NCBI GenBank assembly: GCA_026770585.1
Contig: MU646327.1
Location: forward strand, 333,150-367,141
Direction: 5' to 3'
DNA length: 33,992 nt
Source of the DNA: Baffinella frigidus
Lineage: Eukaryota; Cryptophyceae; Cryptomonadales; Baffinellaceae
Shown here: positions 21,201-28,823 of the stretch, piece by piece
How the letters are laid out: every line of letters starts with the position of its first letter
Numbering within the stretch: position 1 is the first letter of the stretch
Notes under the pieces: generated by a model
What the model was told of the DNA's origin: nothing
The model's input: only the letters and a program-made list of their open reading frames with translations
Databases searched by the model: none
Program-made: the position numbers and the translations under genes

Positions 21201-22562
21201 TGATAAGTTGACAGTCCTATATAACCCCCCCCAATGATTGACCGATATAAACCCCCCAATGATTCGATATAAACCCCCCAATGACAGTCCGATATAACCC
21301 CCCCAATGATTGACCTGGACAGCGAGGTGTTTGCGGATCGTCTGAAGGTTATGATCATAGACTTTGGGATCACTCAACTCTAGGAGTCAGGGCCTACTAA
21401 CCTGCCACCCAGCCCTTGAACTGATAATTTGACAGTCCTATACATGAACCCCCCAATGATCGACCTGGACAGCGAGGTGTTTGCGGATGTCCGAACGCCC
21501 CGCGAGCAGCTTCTCCTTCTTCTTCGTCTCCTCCTCCAGGTGCGATACGTCGTTGTATAACCTGCGTTTAGGGGCGAGGGTTTAGGGTTTGGGGGTTGAG
21601 GTTTAGGGTTCGGGGTTTAGGGTTGATGGTTGAGGACTGAGGGCTTATGGTGTCGGGTGTTGGGTGTAGGGTGTAGGGTGAAGGGTGTAGGGTGAAGGGT
21701 TTCGGGTTCAGGGTGTATGGTGTATGGTGCATGGTGTAAGGTGTATGGTGTATGGTGTAGGGTGTAGGGTGTACGTGATGATGCTCCACTCGTCGACGGT
21801 GGACTTCCGAACCGCCTTCGCCGCCCCCCACGCCGTCGCCGTGCTCGCCGCCACCGACATCGCGTCGCTGTTGTCCACGTACGGCACTTCCATCTGCCGT
21901 GCTTGCGGCGGGCCATCCGCCGCCGCCGCTGTCCTCACGCGGGAGTTCTGCTCCATGCCTGCGGGGTCAGGGGCGCCGCCCTGCGCCGCTTGCCCGACCC
22001 TGGTCTGGCCTGGCACCGCCATCATCGCTCCTTTCGCGAAGTTGCGCTGCAGTTCCACCAGGGCCTCCTCGCTCAGCTTGCCCTGCTGCAGAATCCGGTC
22101 CACCTCCAGCACCGCGAGATTGTACACGACTTCATCCCCCCGCCGCTTGGTCTGCCACACCCAAACTGGTCAGAGGGCTGCCACGACTGAAAGTCAGAGG
22201 GCGGCCACGACTGAAACACCAGGTGGTGTGCTCCGCTATAGCTTTCCTGACCACAGTCCCGCGGTCCCAGGTGAGAGGAGGGGGGAGGGGTTCCAACCTG
22301 CTTGTGGTACTCCTTTAACAGGTTGTTGACCAACACCCCTGCACACAGATATCGATGAGTCAGCTTCGGGCACGGGGAGGCGTTGGTGGCCGCCAGCTCG
22401 CAGTCAGGGGGCCAGGGCCGGGGGTTTGTTCGTGCCTCGCAATTTCGTGAAGCGCTCAGTTCCATTGCGGCTCGAGCCTGCAGTGGACCTCCGGGACGAG
22501 TCTGCGAGCATGCGTAGGCGCTTGTTCGAGTCCTGGATGTTCGGCAACCGCGTTGGAGCCAT
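12696..22562 (-). CDS. Long coiled-coil protein, 16 exons, complete (546 residues)
   Basis: Exons on the minus strand: 22436-22562, 22298-22338, 21775-22151, 21465-21561, 20903-20968, 19928-19992, 19356-19446, 18185-18238, 17782-17891, 17420-17471, 16632-16742, 15511-15612, 14882-14995, 13265-13339, 12954-12988 and 12696-12819. Every phase agrees; the total is 1641 nt with a TAG stop. Start: MAPTRLPNIQDSNKR. Residues 44-90 are helical (VLVNNLLKEYHKQ, then DEVVYNLAVLEVDRILQQGK). Residues about 95-175 are a low-complexity Ala/Gly/Pro linker. From DEWSIITLYNDVSHLEEE onward to about residue 520 it is a nearly unbroken, highly charged coiled coil rich in Glu, Lys, Arg and Gln, with no transmembrane segment. 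This build is typical of axonemal, basal-body or other cytoskeletal rod proteins (TPH-domain proteins look similar), but I cannot assign a named family. Exons 1 and 9 need GC donors (GAG|gc and AGAG|gc). At least ten of the flanking intron stretches hold partial copies of neighbouring exon edges. Confidence 0.85.
12820..12953 (-). repeat. Intron made wholly of a heptamer array
   Basis: 134-base intron between the last two exons of the coiled-coil gene. On the sense strand it runs GTAAACCCAGACCCC..CCCTACACCAG: array from donor to acceptor. Confidence 0.9.
12989..13264 (-). repeat. Intron made wholly of a heptamer array
   Basis: Sense strand GTCAACCCTGAACCC..CCCTACACCAG. Units vary (TTTAGGG, TGTAGGG, TTTCGGG, TTGAGGG) but the period is 7. 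Confidence 0.9.
13312..13915. repeat. Direct duplication of exon edge, heptamers and intron (about 200 bp, two copies)
   Basis: 13312-13520 and 13689-13915 share AAGTTCTGCTT..CCGATCCTGCAGA, then a TTTAGGG array (13364-13412 and 13737-13804), then GCACACAGAGCGGGATTTCTC and CAACAAGCACT. The first carries the 5' edge of real exon 13265-13339; the second is an upstream echo. Confidence 0.9.
13916..14038. mobile_element. MITE-like element, family 3
   Basis: Near-perfect ends TACAGGGGTACCTCGCTCAT with nested CCTAGGACC / GGTCCTAGG palindromes. Confidence 0.95.
14039..14760. other. Intron stretch without recognised exon
   Basis: Part of intron 13340-14881 of the coiled-coil gene. It contains the perfect palindrome CCAGGTCCGGAATTCGGACC at about 14215-14237. 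Short ORFs here have no coding character. Confidence 0.5.
14761..14790 (-). repeat. Echo of the 3' edge of exon 14882-14995
   Basis: Minus strand encodes AIQEKTNQ then GTC, like RVQEKAKQ|GTG at the real exon end. Confidence 0.75.
15221..15290. repeat. (TTC)n tract
   Basis: About 20 TTC/TCC triplets in an intron of the coiled-coil gene, just beyond the echo at 15364-15427. A similar (GAA)n tract is at 18646-18716. Confidence 0.95.
15364..15427 (-). repeat. Echo of the 3' edge of exon 15511-15612
   Basis: Minus strand encodes QDKISRDQEMASVLSEQ then GTC, identical in protein to the real exon end but with silent changes. Confidence 0.9.
15640..15722. repeat. Short tandem repeat AAAGTAGCTCAGAGCTGAAT
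   Basis: Three units of about 26 bp between the real exon 15511-15612 and its upstream echo. Confidence 0.85.
15722..15772 (-). repeat. Echo of the 5' edge of exon 15511-15612
   Basis: Minus strand encodes AQEEKKRRDEERDKKK after CAACAG, matching the real AQEENKRRDEERDKKK after ACACAG. Upstream of the real exon. Confidence 0.9.
16371..16402 (-). repeat. Echo of the 3' edge of exon 16632-16742
   Basis: Minus strand encodes MEAQLEERVHK then GTATTTGC, matching MEAQLEERVRK|GTATTTT. Confidence 0.9.
16859..16910 (-). repeat. Echo of the 5' edge of exon 16632-16742
   Basis: Minus strand encodes VCEERRQEKLKNAERM, like VLEERRQEKLKKAERM of the exon, with the same TTAG acceptor, then breaks off into GTTTTAGCC. 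Confidence 0.9.
16998..17046 (-). repeat. Second echo of the 5' edge of exon 16632-16742
   Basis: Minus strand encodes VLADRRHDKLKKAERM, then GCTTTGG. Units at 16742, 16910 and 17046 are spaced 168 and 136 bp. Confidence 0.9.
17235..17257 (-). repeat. Echo of the 3' edge of exon 17420-17471
   Basis: Minus strand encodes EDRQRQ then GTCTCC, the end of the real exon. Confidence 0.7.
17487..17770. repeat. Heptamer array, TTTAGGG to TTTATGG
   Basis: Fills intron 17472-17781 of the coiled-coil gene. Within it, 17703-17757 is homogenised to TTTATGG. Confidence 0.95.
17892..18184 (-). repeat. Intron made wholly of a heptamer array
   Basis: Sense strand GTCGAGACCCCCTAACCCTG..CCCTAAGCCAG; the array reaches both splice sites. 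Confidence 0.9.
18457..18600. mobile_element. MITE-like element, family 6
   Basis: Ends CACACAGTGGACTACGG and CAGCCCACCGTGTG. Related copies at 25461-25598 and, inverted, 25823-25960; all contain TTAGCGGTAACGTGACC-like sequence. Confidence 0.85.
18646..18716. repeat. (GAA)n tract with AGTAATAACG repeats
   Basis: GAGTAAGAACGAGTAATAGC units at 18609-18648 pass into GAAGAAGAAG. The tract lies next to the family 6 element. Confidence 0.9.
18976..19021 (+). repeat. Inverted echo of the 3' edge of exon 19356-19446
   Basis: The plus strand encodes AAEVELKEAQ then GTTGCGAG, matching AAEVELKEAK|GTTACGAG of the minus-strand exon. It is the only echo in opposite orientation. Confidence 0.85.
19617..19664 (-). 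repeat. Echo of the 5' edge of exon 19356-19446
   Basis: Minus strand GTTGGTGGAGAGGGAGGCGG resembles the exon start GCTGGTGGAGAGGGAGGTGG and is preceded by the same GAGATAA-type intron sequence. Confidence 0.8.
19720..19925. repeat. Heptamer array, TTTAGGG
   Basis: Starts at the donor of exon 19928-19992 (sense GTCAACCCTAAACCC). Confidence 0.95.
19993..20640. other. Intron stretch with diverged tandem repeats
   Basis: Intron 19993-20902. ACACACGTTCA..TTTCAAACACCGTGTCGTG and CTCACAC..GATAGCAAAA(C/T)GG repeat several times with heavy divergence. No exon found. Confidence 0.6.
20655..20902 (-). repeat. 88-bp tandem repeat carrying echoes of the 3' edge of exon 20903-20968
   Basis: The exon end (AEVELAKDQ|GTC) is copied at 20805-20827 (ELAKDQ) and 20673-20704 (AEVEVAKDQ), each with the intron block GGGAGTTGACTTTTGA. 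Confidence 0.9.
21178..21490 (-). repeat. Duplicated intron block with echo of the 3' edge of exon 21465-21561
   Basis: IRKHLAVQ|GTC occurs at 21311-21345 as well as at the exon end, together with GCCACCCAGCCCT..GACAGTCCTATA. A 27-bp ATATAAACCCCCCAATGA minisatellite fills 21218-21312. Confidence 0.9.
21572..21772. repeat. Heptamer array, TTTAGGG to TGTATGG
   Basis: Fills intron 21562-21774 of the coiled-coil gene. Confidence 0.95.
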
Positions 22563-22675
22563 AGCTGGCGCCCCCGACTGTTTTTCTTCCCGAGGTCCCG
22601 ACGCAAACTGCCGGGCCCGAACAAGAAAAATCTCAAAGTGGTCGGGGCAACTTAATGTAAGAAAATGACGCTGGC

Positions 22676-22732
22676 CTCGATTTGGTCCACTTCGAAGCCT
22701 CTGCCCGAGGCTTCGAAGTGGATCAAATCGCC
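22676..22732. repeat. Strong hairpin
   Basis: GATTTGGTCCACTTCGAAGC and GCTTCGAAGTGGATCAAATC pair across a 10-base centre, in the divergent intergenic region. Possible MITE or regulatory hairpin. Confidence 0.85.
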
Positions 22733-22845
22733 CGCGGGGACGATCTCCAACGAGGAGGCAAGACCGCGAGGGCTGAAGGGCGGGGAGAAGCAGACCGGGA
22801 AGACCGAGGAGCCCAGGTCGCCAACAGCCAAAGGGCAGTAATATC

Positions 22846-23142
22846 TTGCGCGCGACACGACGGGCTGCATATGATCTTGGTGCTGCGAGTCAAGGACAGC
22901 TGCTAGAGAAGAGAAAACGTGCTGCACAGAGGAAGCGGTTTGAGGCCGCAGCGAGCACAGCGATGCTGGAGCGCAGAGATAGAGAGCTTGCACTGTTAGT
23001 GGTACCCGAGGCGAAGCCAAGGAATGATGGCGCGCAGAGACCATCCCCACACCAGCTTCCCGCCGATCCGGCCTGTCTCAGAGCGAACAGCGAATCTTCT
23101 GCCCCTGCCTCTGCTGCCGAGAACGCACCTTGCTCTCCATAA
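22846..23142 (+). other. Possible upstream exon or small ORF
   Basis: An open frame with helical, charged composition (LLEKRKRAAQRKRFEAAAST, then MLERRDRELALLV) lies between the divergent starts at 22562 and 23346. It could be an upstream exon of the plus-strand gene, with a donor near GTACCC at about 23000, but I cannot connect it in phase. Open frames also exist on the other strand here, so coding is unproven. Confidence 0.25.
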
Positions 23143-23345
23143 GAAAGCACCTCGCGCTATCACAGAGTGACCCTGCATGTCGTCTGACGGCCTGTCCCGG
23201 ACCACGACAGCCAAAATCTCTGACGCCGCCGACCTGCCCCTCCTCCAGATTCGGCCGTCTTGCCAGTTGCCGGTTCGAAGGAGGGAAGAGGGCGGGACAT
23301 CAGTCACGCGAAGGGAGCCTCTCTTCGCGTCAAGGCCTGGGCGGG

Positions 23346-24506
23346 ATGGCGGATCGACTGCGAGGGGAGGACCAGCGGCGCGGCGAGCCGAGCAGGTGGT
23401 CAGACGTGCAGTCTCCGGCTTCGAAGTTTGAATCGCCCTCGACGCTCAACAGGAACGCGGCACCAAACGAGGCACGGCGGGAAATCATAGGCGGCGAGCG
23501 GCGTAACCTGGTCAAGTCCCGCGCGGAGGCGTTCAACCAGTACTCTTCCGAAACCGTTTCCCGAATCAACGAGAAATTCGGGCTGGTTCCCTCCGGGCTG
23601 CAAGCGTCCGTCGAGACAGCCTCACCAGGAGCCCCGGTGCCCACGCGTGCAGTGCACAGCGACGCGGTGCACGGCAACTTCTCCAGCCCCCGCACGCTGG
23701 AACAAGGTCTGTGGGAGACGCCGCGGGTCTCGAAGGCTGCAATGACTTTCGACCCCTCCCCTTCCAAAAGCCCCTACCATGACGACTCCGTGGCGTCCTC
23801 AGCGGGTGCAAGCCCGGAGAAGGCGCTTCCGCCCGTGGCGCATGCTTCGCCGCCAGGGCCCCGCGGGGAGTCCAGGGCGGGCGGCGAAAGCCTCGAGACA
23901 GCGCTGGCGCAAATCGAGGCGCTCGGGATGGGGCTGCCGCTCGGAGCAGTGCCCGGGTGGGCGCCCGAACGCGGGAGCGTGCTCGGCGGGGCGCTGGGAG
24001 GACCGCACCATTCGGGAGGCCCGTTCGCAGCGGACGCGGGGCAGGAGCTGGAGAATGAGATCCAGCGCGTGCGGGAGAAGAAGGCCGTGCTCAAGGAGAG
24101 CTTCATCAAGGTGGTTGGCGGCAAGTTGCCCGCGGGGGACATCGCAACCGGCTCTTCGCGGTTTTCGCACAGCGACGGCGGCGTGGGGGGCGCATACGTG
24201 CCCGCGCGCGCGGCGTCCCCGCCGTCGCCGCGTACCGCGGCTGCGTACCGCGACATGACGGGCGTGCTCAAAGAGAGCCTCGCGTCCTCAGAGGCCTGTC
24301 CGCCCGCGCCAGCCGAGCGGCCCGCCTCGCCGGAGAAGGACCCGGGCGGCCCGCTGGAGATCGTGGTGCCCAACCGGACGTGGGCGGGCGGGCAGGACGT
24401 GTGTCCCGGGCGCCCGATCGATTGGTATCAGCGCGACGTTGCGCTCGGGGCACGCACAGAGGTCGGGGGGGGCGCGGAGGTCGCGGGCCTGCACGTCGTA
24501 CTCGAG
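23346..24506 (+). CDS. Large Pro/Ser/Gly-rich first exon of an unrecognised gene
   Basis: An open frame of 387 codons from ATG 23346 (MADRLRGEDQRRGEPSRW) to a GAG|GTCC donor at 24506. The frame stays open upstream to 23130, so an earlier start is possible; I chose 23346 because the ATG has a purine/G context and clear coding character begins there. Residues about 30-80 look helical (RREIIGGERRNLVKSRAEAF). The middle is disordered and proline/serine-rich, with many SP and PSP sites. A helical stretch follows (QELENEIQRVREKKAVLKES), with a second VLKES motif about 60 residues on. The end is a more ordered stretch (PLEIVVPNRTWAGGQD). No family recognised. It lies upstream of the MIB/HERC2-like exons on the same strand and may be the same gene, but the connecting exons are unresolved. 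Candidates such as 24719-24726, 24938-24968 or 25154-25186 are too short to trust. Confidence 0.6.
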
Positions 24507-24737
24507 GTCCTGCCCGCAAGTTTTTGGTTGGGTGTGGTCTCAGATTTTCGATTTGACGTCAGGAAGTTTCCGACTGCCTTAAAAGTAAAGGGAGTCACGT
24601 ACTTGCAGCCCGTGCGAGGCCCAGGAGACTGTGTTACCGGGAGGTTTGATCCCCCCCCCCCCCAGGTGTTTTTTGAAGGCGTGGTGTTGATCTAGACACC
24701 CACCATTTGTGGTGGCAGATCGGGAAGTGTGTGTTCG

Positions 24738-24865
24738 GGCCTAAACACCAAACCCTGATCCCTGAACCCTGAACTCTACACCCTGAACCCCGAACACCAA
24801 ACACTAAACACTGAACCCTAAACCCTGTACCCTGAACCCTGGACCCTGAACCCTGAACCTTGAAC
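24738..24865. repeat. Heptamer array, CCCTGAA type
   Basis: Intron 3' of exon 23346-24506; plus strand C-rich, as the gene. Confidence 0.9.
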
Positions 24866-25023
24866 TGTGATTATGGTTTCGGGGGTAGGGTAGGGGTTCT
24901 CTGTGCGAGGTCCTGCCCCACCCTCCTGCCCGCAGAGTCGCACACATGTTTACCAAAACAGGCAGGGTGTGCACCGGGTCGGTCCGTCAGCCGGGCAGGC
25001 ACAGTGTGAGAGCAGCTGTGGTC

Positions 25024-25152
25024 TGCACCCTACACCCTACACCCTACACCCTGCACCCTACACCCCACACCCTACACCCTACACCCTACACCCTACACCC
25101 TACACCCTACACTCTGCACCCTACACCCTGCACCCTACACCCTGCACCCTAC
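25024..25152. repeat. Heptamer array, CCCTACA type
   Basis: About 18 units, plus strand C-rich. Ends in a possible acceptor CCCTACAG. Confidence 0.95.
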
Positions 25153-25460
25153 AGCCGACAGAAGTGGGACGCTTGGTGCCCGGAGGGGTGAATTTTGTGC
25201 TGTGGTAAAGCTATGGAGAGGCTAAGGTAGAAAAATCCAGCCTTAAGAAAACACGCGCCGGTGGTTTCATGAGGCCCTGGACCTCGCAGGTCCAACTCCT
25301 AGCTCTGCCTCAGTCGGCTGCACCGACTATTCTCAAGTTGACATGCTGGGATTTCTGTTCAAATCCGTCAACTTCGGAGCGGAAAAGAGCCCGGGCTGAC
25401 CAAATCGCTTCGCCCATACAGCCTGGGACAGAGCTGACACGCCTGTGGGCGGCTGCCTCA

Positions 25461-25598
25461 CCACACGGTGGACAACGGACCTTTAATCAAAAGTCAACTT
25501 GCCCTGCCGCAGATGACTTTAAGGCCATTTCTGGTGCAAATCTGGTCACGTTACCGCTACATCTAGGGACCCCGAAACCTTGGTAGCCCACCGAGTGG
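25461..25598. mobile_element. MITE-like element, family 6
   Basis: CACACGGTGGACAACGG to TAGCCCACCGAGTGG. Confidence 0.85.
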
Positions 25599-25662
25599 TT
25601 GGAGGCTCCGCGGGAAACTCGCCCGGGAACTCACGCTCTTGGCGGGGGGGAGTTGCCAGCGT

Positions 25663-25819
25663 CCTAGCTCTGTCCCGCTTGATTTGGGCTGCTCATCAAT
25701 TCGCCCCCCCCCCCCCAATTTCCAAGGTGAATTTTGCCCCCCCCCCAGGAAATTTACATGAGAAATTGAGGGGGGTGCGAATTGATGAGGAGCCCAAATC
25801 CAAGTGGGACAGATCTAGG
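25663..25819. mobile_element. MITE-like element with CCTAG ends
   Basis: CCTAGCTCTGTCCCGCTTG / CAAGTGGGACAGATCTAGG ends and GATTTGGGCT..CATCAATTCG inner arms. Lies between two family 6 copies. Confidence 0.9.
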
Positions 25820-25822
25820 AGT

Positions 25823-25960
25823 CCACCCGGTGGACTACGAGGGTTTTGACTAGGCTAGATTTAGCGTATAACGTGACCAAATTTGCGCTAGAAAATCTTT
25901 ATAGTTGATTGCCTATGGGCAAGTTGACTTTTGATGAAAGGTCCGTAGTCCACCGTCTGG
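25823..25960. mobile_element. MITE-like element, family 6, inverted
   Basis: Same family as 25461-25598 in opposite orientation. Confidence 0.85.
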
Positions 25961-26010
25961 TGTACGCTACATGCGGGACATCGAGTGCTGTACGGCACAT
26001 GCGGTACTTC

Positions 26011-26157
26011 TCTCAAATCAACACTTCTAGAAGTCGTTTTCCTAAAGTCAATTCCCCTACAAATCCGTCACCTTGTGCTCAGAGTAAACAATACTTCGAC
26101 GGATTCTGTAGGGGAAATGCCTTCGAGAAAACGACTTCTAGAAGTGTTCATTTGAGA
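26011..26157. mobile_element. MITE-like element with TCTCAAAT ends
   Basis: TCTCAAATCAACACTTCTAG / its complement, then AGAAGTCGTTTTC arms. About 30-bp inverted repeats. Confidence 0.95.
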
Positions 26158-26366
26158 TCAGGACATGGCTCTGGGAGAGAGTCTCACAGCTTCGCAGGTT
26201 CCTGGTGAACGTCCCGTAGGAGTGGTCGCGGGTTGCTAGCGCCCTTACGTCTCGTCTCACCTCGTCTTCTGGCTCGCCGCGGTCGTGTTTCAAACTTCCT
26301 CGTCTTCTGGCCCCGCGGTCGTGTTCTGAAAATTTGTTAAAACCATCGTCCCCCCCCCCGGTGCAG

Positions 26367-28056
26367 GTTGGGCTGCGGATAATGCCCATCAAGGCGAGCC
26401 TCGCGCACTCGCAAGGCGGCGCGGGATTCATTACCAAGATCAACGAAGACAAGGATGCGTGAGTGCCCCGATTTCATTCAATTTAAATTCAAGTTTTTAT
26501 TCAATTCAAATTCTCGTTTTTCGCTATCTTAGAGGTGGGTTTTATACTATTGTAAAGCTATGTGGAGGCTAAGGTAGTGAATTTCGCCGTGGAGATAGCA
26601 TGCAGCGGTTGTTTGATGCCCATCAAGGCGGGCCTCGCCCACTCGAAGGGTGCTATGGACTACATCACCAAGATCCACTACCACTCGAGAATGCTGAAGC
26701 AGCCTTTTTACATGTGGGGTTGTAAGAATTTTCACCAGGATACGGTGACCAACCTTGTGGCTGGGCTAATTTCTCCTATTTACGTGACCAACATCACGAA
26801 CGTTACTACACAAATGCCCATCTGTAGAAGCAAACGGTTTTAATTAGGCCCCTCAAGCATTCTCGTCTGGTAGGATACGTGCGCGCCTTGCTCGTTTTCT
26901 CATTTTCTTTATTACTCTCAAGCGCGGAGATGATGAGAGAGCGCCGTGCTCGTCCCTGCTTGGCTCGCACATCCAGTTGCACGTGCACATGACTATCCCT
27001 TAAGTGACCAGGCCGTCAAATTCGATGGCCAAGAGGTCCTAGGCAGGTTCTAGGGTCCTACGGTAGGGCGTATGCGCCTACTAGGCACTTAAGGGATACC
27101 CTTGCGCATGTACAGATCAGTTGAACAAATCACTTGCCCCCTCACTTTGCACGAAAAAAACGGGAGCATCAGGGAACTGCAACACCTGCACCCTGAATCC
27201 CGAACCTTCACCCTGAATCCTGAACCCTAAAACCCCACACCCTGACCCCAAACCCTGAACCCCAACCCCAAGTCTGCACGGGCATTGGGACATTTGCGTG
27301 GGGTAATGGTTTCTTCCCGAGTTGGGAGCGGTTCTACAGCTGCCAACTCGGGAAGAAACCATTTCTTCCCGATTGACTTTACAAGTGTTTTTATCTGGCT
27401 TTTTGCGCCGCAGGCTGCCCGATTTCGGACGACATCTCGTACAATTGCCCGAGAAACGGACAACCCGCAATCGAAAGTCAATCGGTTCGAAGAGAGAATG
27501 TTCGGCCGCGGTAAAATCACTTGTCAAGTCAATCGGGGAAGAAGAGTGCGGGTGGTACCGCCTTAGATTCACTCACCGCACGTGGCAAGTCGCGAGGGAC
27601 ATGTAGAGGGACGTGTCAAGGCTAGGTGCCTTTGATCACATCCCCTCCACTCATTTTAGACAACTGGCGGTTCACGACTTTATTGCCCCGGTTCGTGGGT
27701 TTAAGGTTACGAGCCACTTCACCCAGCACCTGTGCGTGTGGGTTTCACTCTACACGCCTCAAACCCCCTGCAGCCTGAGGCCTAACCGCTCACTCTCCAC
27801 GGGCTTGCACAGGTGTTGGGTGAAATGGGACAGCTGCGTGGAGGAGTGCGGGTGGTACCGCTGCGGACACGAGGGCGACTACACCCTCCGCATGATCACC
27901 AAACACGAGCAGACGCCCTTTGCCGTCACCGACCTGATCCGCTCGTCGGGCAACACCCGAGAAGACCTCGAGAATCGCGTGAAGCAGCATAACGAGGATT
28001 CGCTTCTCTCGGTCGATCATTGGTTTAACGGACTCGGCGATCTGCTAGGCTTGTGA
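26367..28056 (+). CDS. C-terminal exons encoding a MIB/HERC2-like domain
   Basis: Exon 26367-26458 (acceptor GTGCAG, donor GTGAGT) joins in phase 2 to the terminal exon 27813-28056, which ends in TGA. The joined protein reads VGLRIMPIKASLAHS, then QGGAGFITKINEDKDACWVK, then WDSCVEECGWYRCGHEGDYT and LRMITKHEQ. The pattern of GLR, a QGG/G turn, a KI beta strand, W-V-x-W-D and Y-R-x-G-x-E-G-x-Y-x-L-R matches the mind-bomb/HERC2 (MIB_HERC2) fold used for substrate or peptide binding in ubiquitin-ligase and related proteins. The tail (about 50 residues, ending SVDHWFNGLGDLLGL) is unassigned. No RING or HECT domain is visible here, so the protein need not be a ligase. The intron 26459-27812 holds a diverged copy of the first exon and several inverted-repeat elements. 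The exon is probably the 3' end of the gene starting near 23346. Confidence 0.65.
26596..26690 (+). pseudogene. Diverged copy of the MIB/HERC2-like exon 26367-26458
   Basis: The plus strand reads CLMPIKAGLAHSKGAMDYIT, against RIMPIKASLAHSQGGAGFIT of the real exon. No GT donor follows, so it is probably a decayed copy in the intron; an alternative exon cannot be excluded. Confidence 0.75.
26983..27112. mobile_element. MITE-like element with TATCCCTTAAGTG ends
   Basis: GTGCACATGACTATCCCTTA and its complement, with nested CCTAGG arms. Half copy at 2743-2815. Confidence 0.85.
27182..27270. repeat. Heptamer array, CCCTGAA type
   Basis: In intron 26459-27812 of the plus-strand gene; plus strand C-rich. 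Confidence 0.85.
27308..27543. mobile_element. Two adjoining inverted-repeat elements
   Basis: 27308-27360 is a hairpin (GGTTTCTTCCCGAGTTGG arms). 27363-27543 has ends TTCTTCCCGATTGACTT and AAGTCAATCGGGGAAGAA. Confidence 0.85.
27541..27565 (+). repeat. Echo of part of terminal exon 27813-28056
   Basis: GAGTGCGGGTGGTACCGC occurs here and in the real exon (EECGWYR). Confidence 0.8.
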
Positions 28057-28330
28057 GGAGTGGGCGGGGCCGAGTCGCTAGACTGTTTGTACACTGTAAA
28101 CCAGAGGGACCCCAGCTGGATAGTCAACTTTGGGCGATCTGCTAGGCGTGTGAGGCCGAGCTGGGGACACTATCCCGTGTAAAGTCACTCCGGCTATCCT
28201 ACATGGGACCATGTCCCCAGAGCCGAGAGCGCCGTCAAGTACTGTCGCTGGACTGGCAGTACACTGTAAACCAGAGGGATCCCACCTCGATAGTCAACGT
28301 TGAGCGACATGCTAGGCGTGTGAGGCCGTG
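28027..28330 (+). repeat. Tandem copies of the gene's stop-codon region
   Basis: GCGATCTGCTAGGC(T/G)TGTGAGG around the stop at 28054-28056 recurs near 28135 and 28305, each with ACACTGTAAACCAGAGGGA. A family 4 element sits within the second unit. Confidence 0.85.
28162..28219. mobile_element. Inverted-repeat element, family 4
   Basis: TGGGGACACTATCCCGTGT and its complement; 58 bp. Confidence 0.85.
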
Positions 28331-28342
28331 AGCGGCACCCGG

Positions 28343-28464
28343 TACAGGAGTACCTCGCTCATAAGAAACCGCCCCCCCCCCTGGGACCACCATAGGGCCC
28401 TAGGCGTAGCCCTGCTGTAGGGTCCTAGGGGGCGGCGCTTTCTTATGAGCGAGGTACCCCTGTA
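28343..28464. mobile_element. MITE-like element, family 3
   Basis: Same ends and core as 13916-14038. Confidence 0.95.
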
Positions 28465-28629
28465 GGCACTGTCAGTACACTGTAAACCAAGCTCGAGTCT
28501 CTCCGTCAGCTATGCCAGGCCACACAGCCCCCTCCCTTGGCTCAGAACAGTTCGACTGTGGCACAGACGTGCATGCAGACAAAAAGTGCCACGTTCAGTC
28601 CTCGAGACACATGCAACCACCGCGATTCT

Positions 28630-28688
28630 GGGGACACAATCCCGTGTAGGATAGCACCAGTGACTTTACGCACGGGATTCTGTCCCCA
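28630..28688. mobile_element. Inverted-repeat element, family 4
   Basis: TGGGGACACAATCCCGTG and its complement; 59 bp, in the tail-to-tail space between the MIB-like and ankyrin genes. Confidence 0.85.
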
Positions 28689-28823
28689 GAGCCATCAGCC
28701 CAGTCCACACGTGTGTTCGCACGTGCGACACCACGTCCTCACGCCTCCATCACGCCCAGTCGTGTCCGCATCACTACTGACTCATCCACGGTCGCGTCCA
28801 GATACGCCACGGTCGCGTCCTGA

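Larger units (their letters stand above)
22563..23345. promoter_or_regulatory. Divergent intergenic region between coiled-coil gene and 23346 gene
   Basis: About 780 bases between two opposed starts, including a strong hairpin at 22676-22732 and the uncertain ORF at 22846-23142. No core promoter motif identified. Confidence 0.35.

Noticed and set aside
22652-23050. Minus-strand ORF opposite 22846-23142
   Set aside because: Lies upstream of the coiled-coil start, has no splice continuity and no recognisable composition.
23330-24519. Several long antisense ORFs over the 23346 exon
   Set aside because: GC-rich shadow frames; splice sites and composition favour the plus strand.
27613-27812. Upstream extension of the terminal exon (ORF from 27613)
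   Set aside because: Contains no MIB-like sequence; the acceptor CTTGCACAG at 27812 restores the domain in phase.
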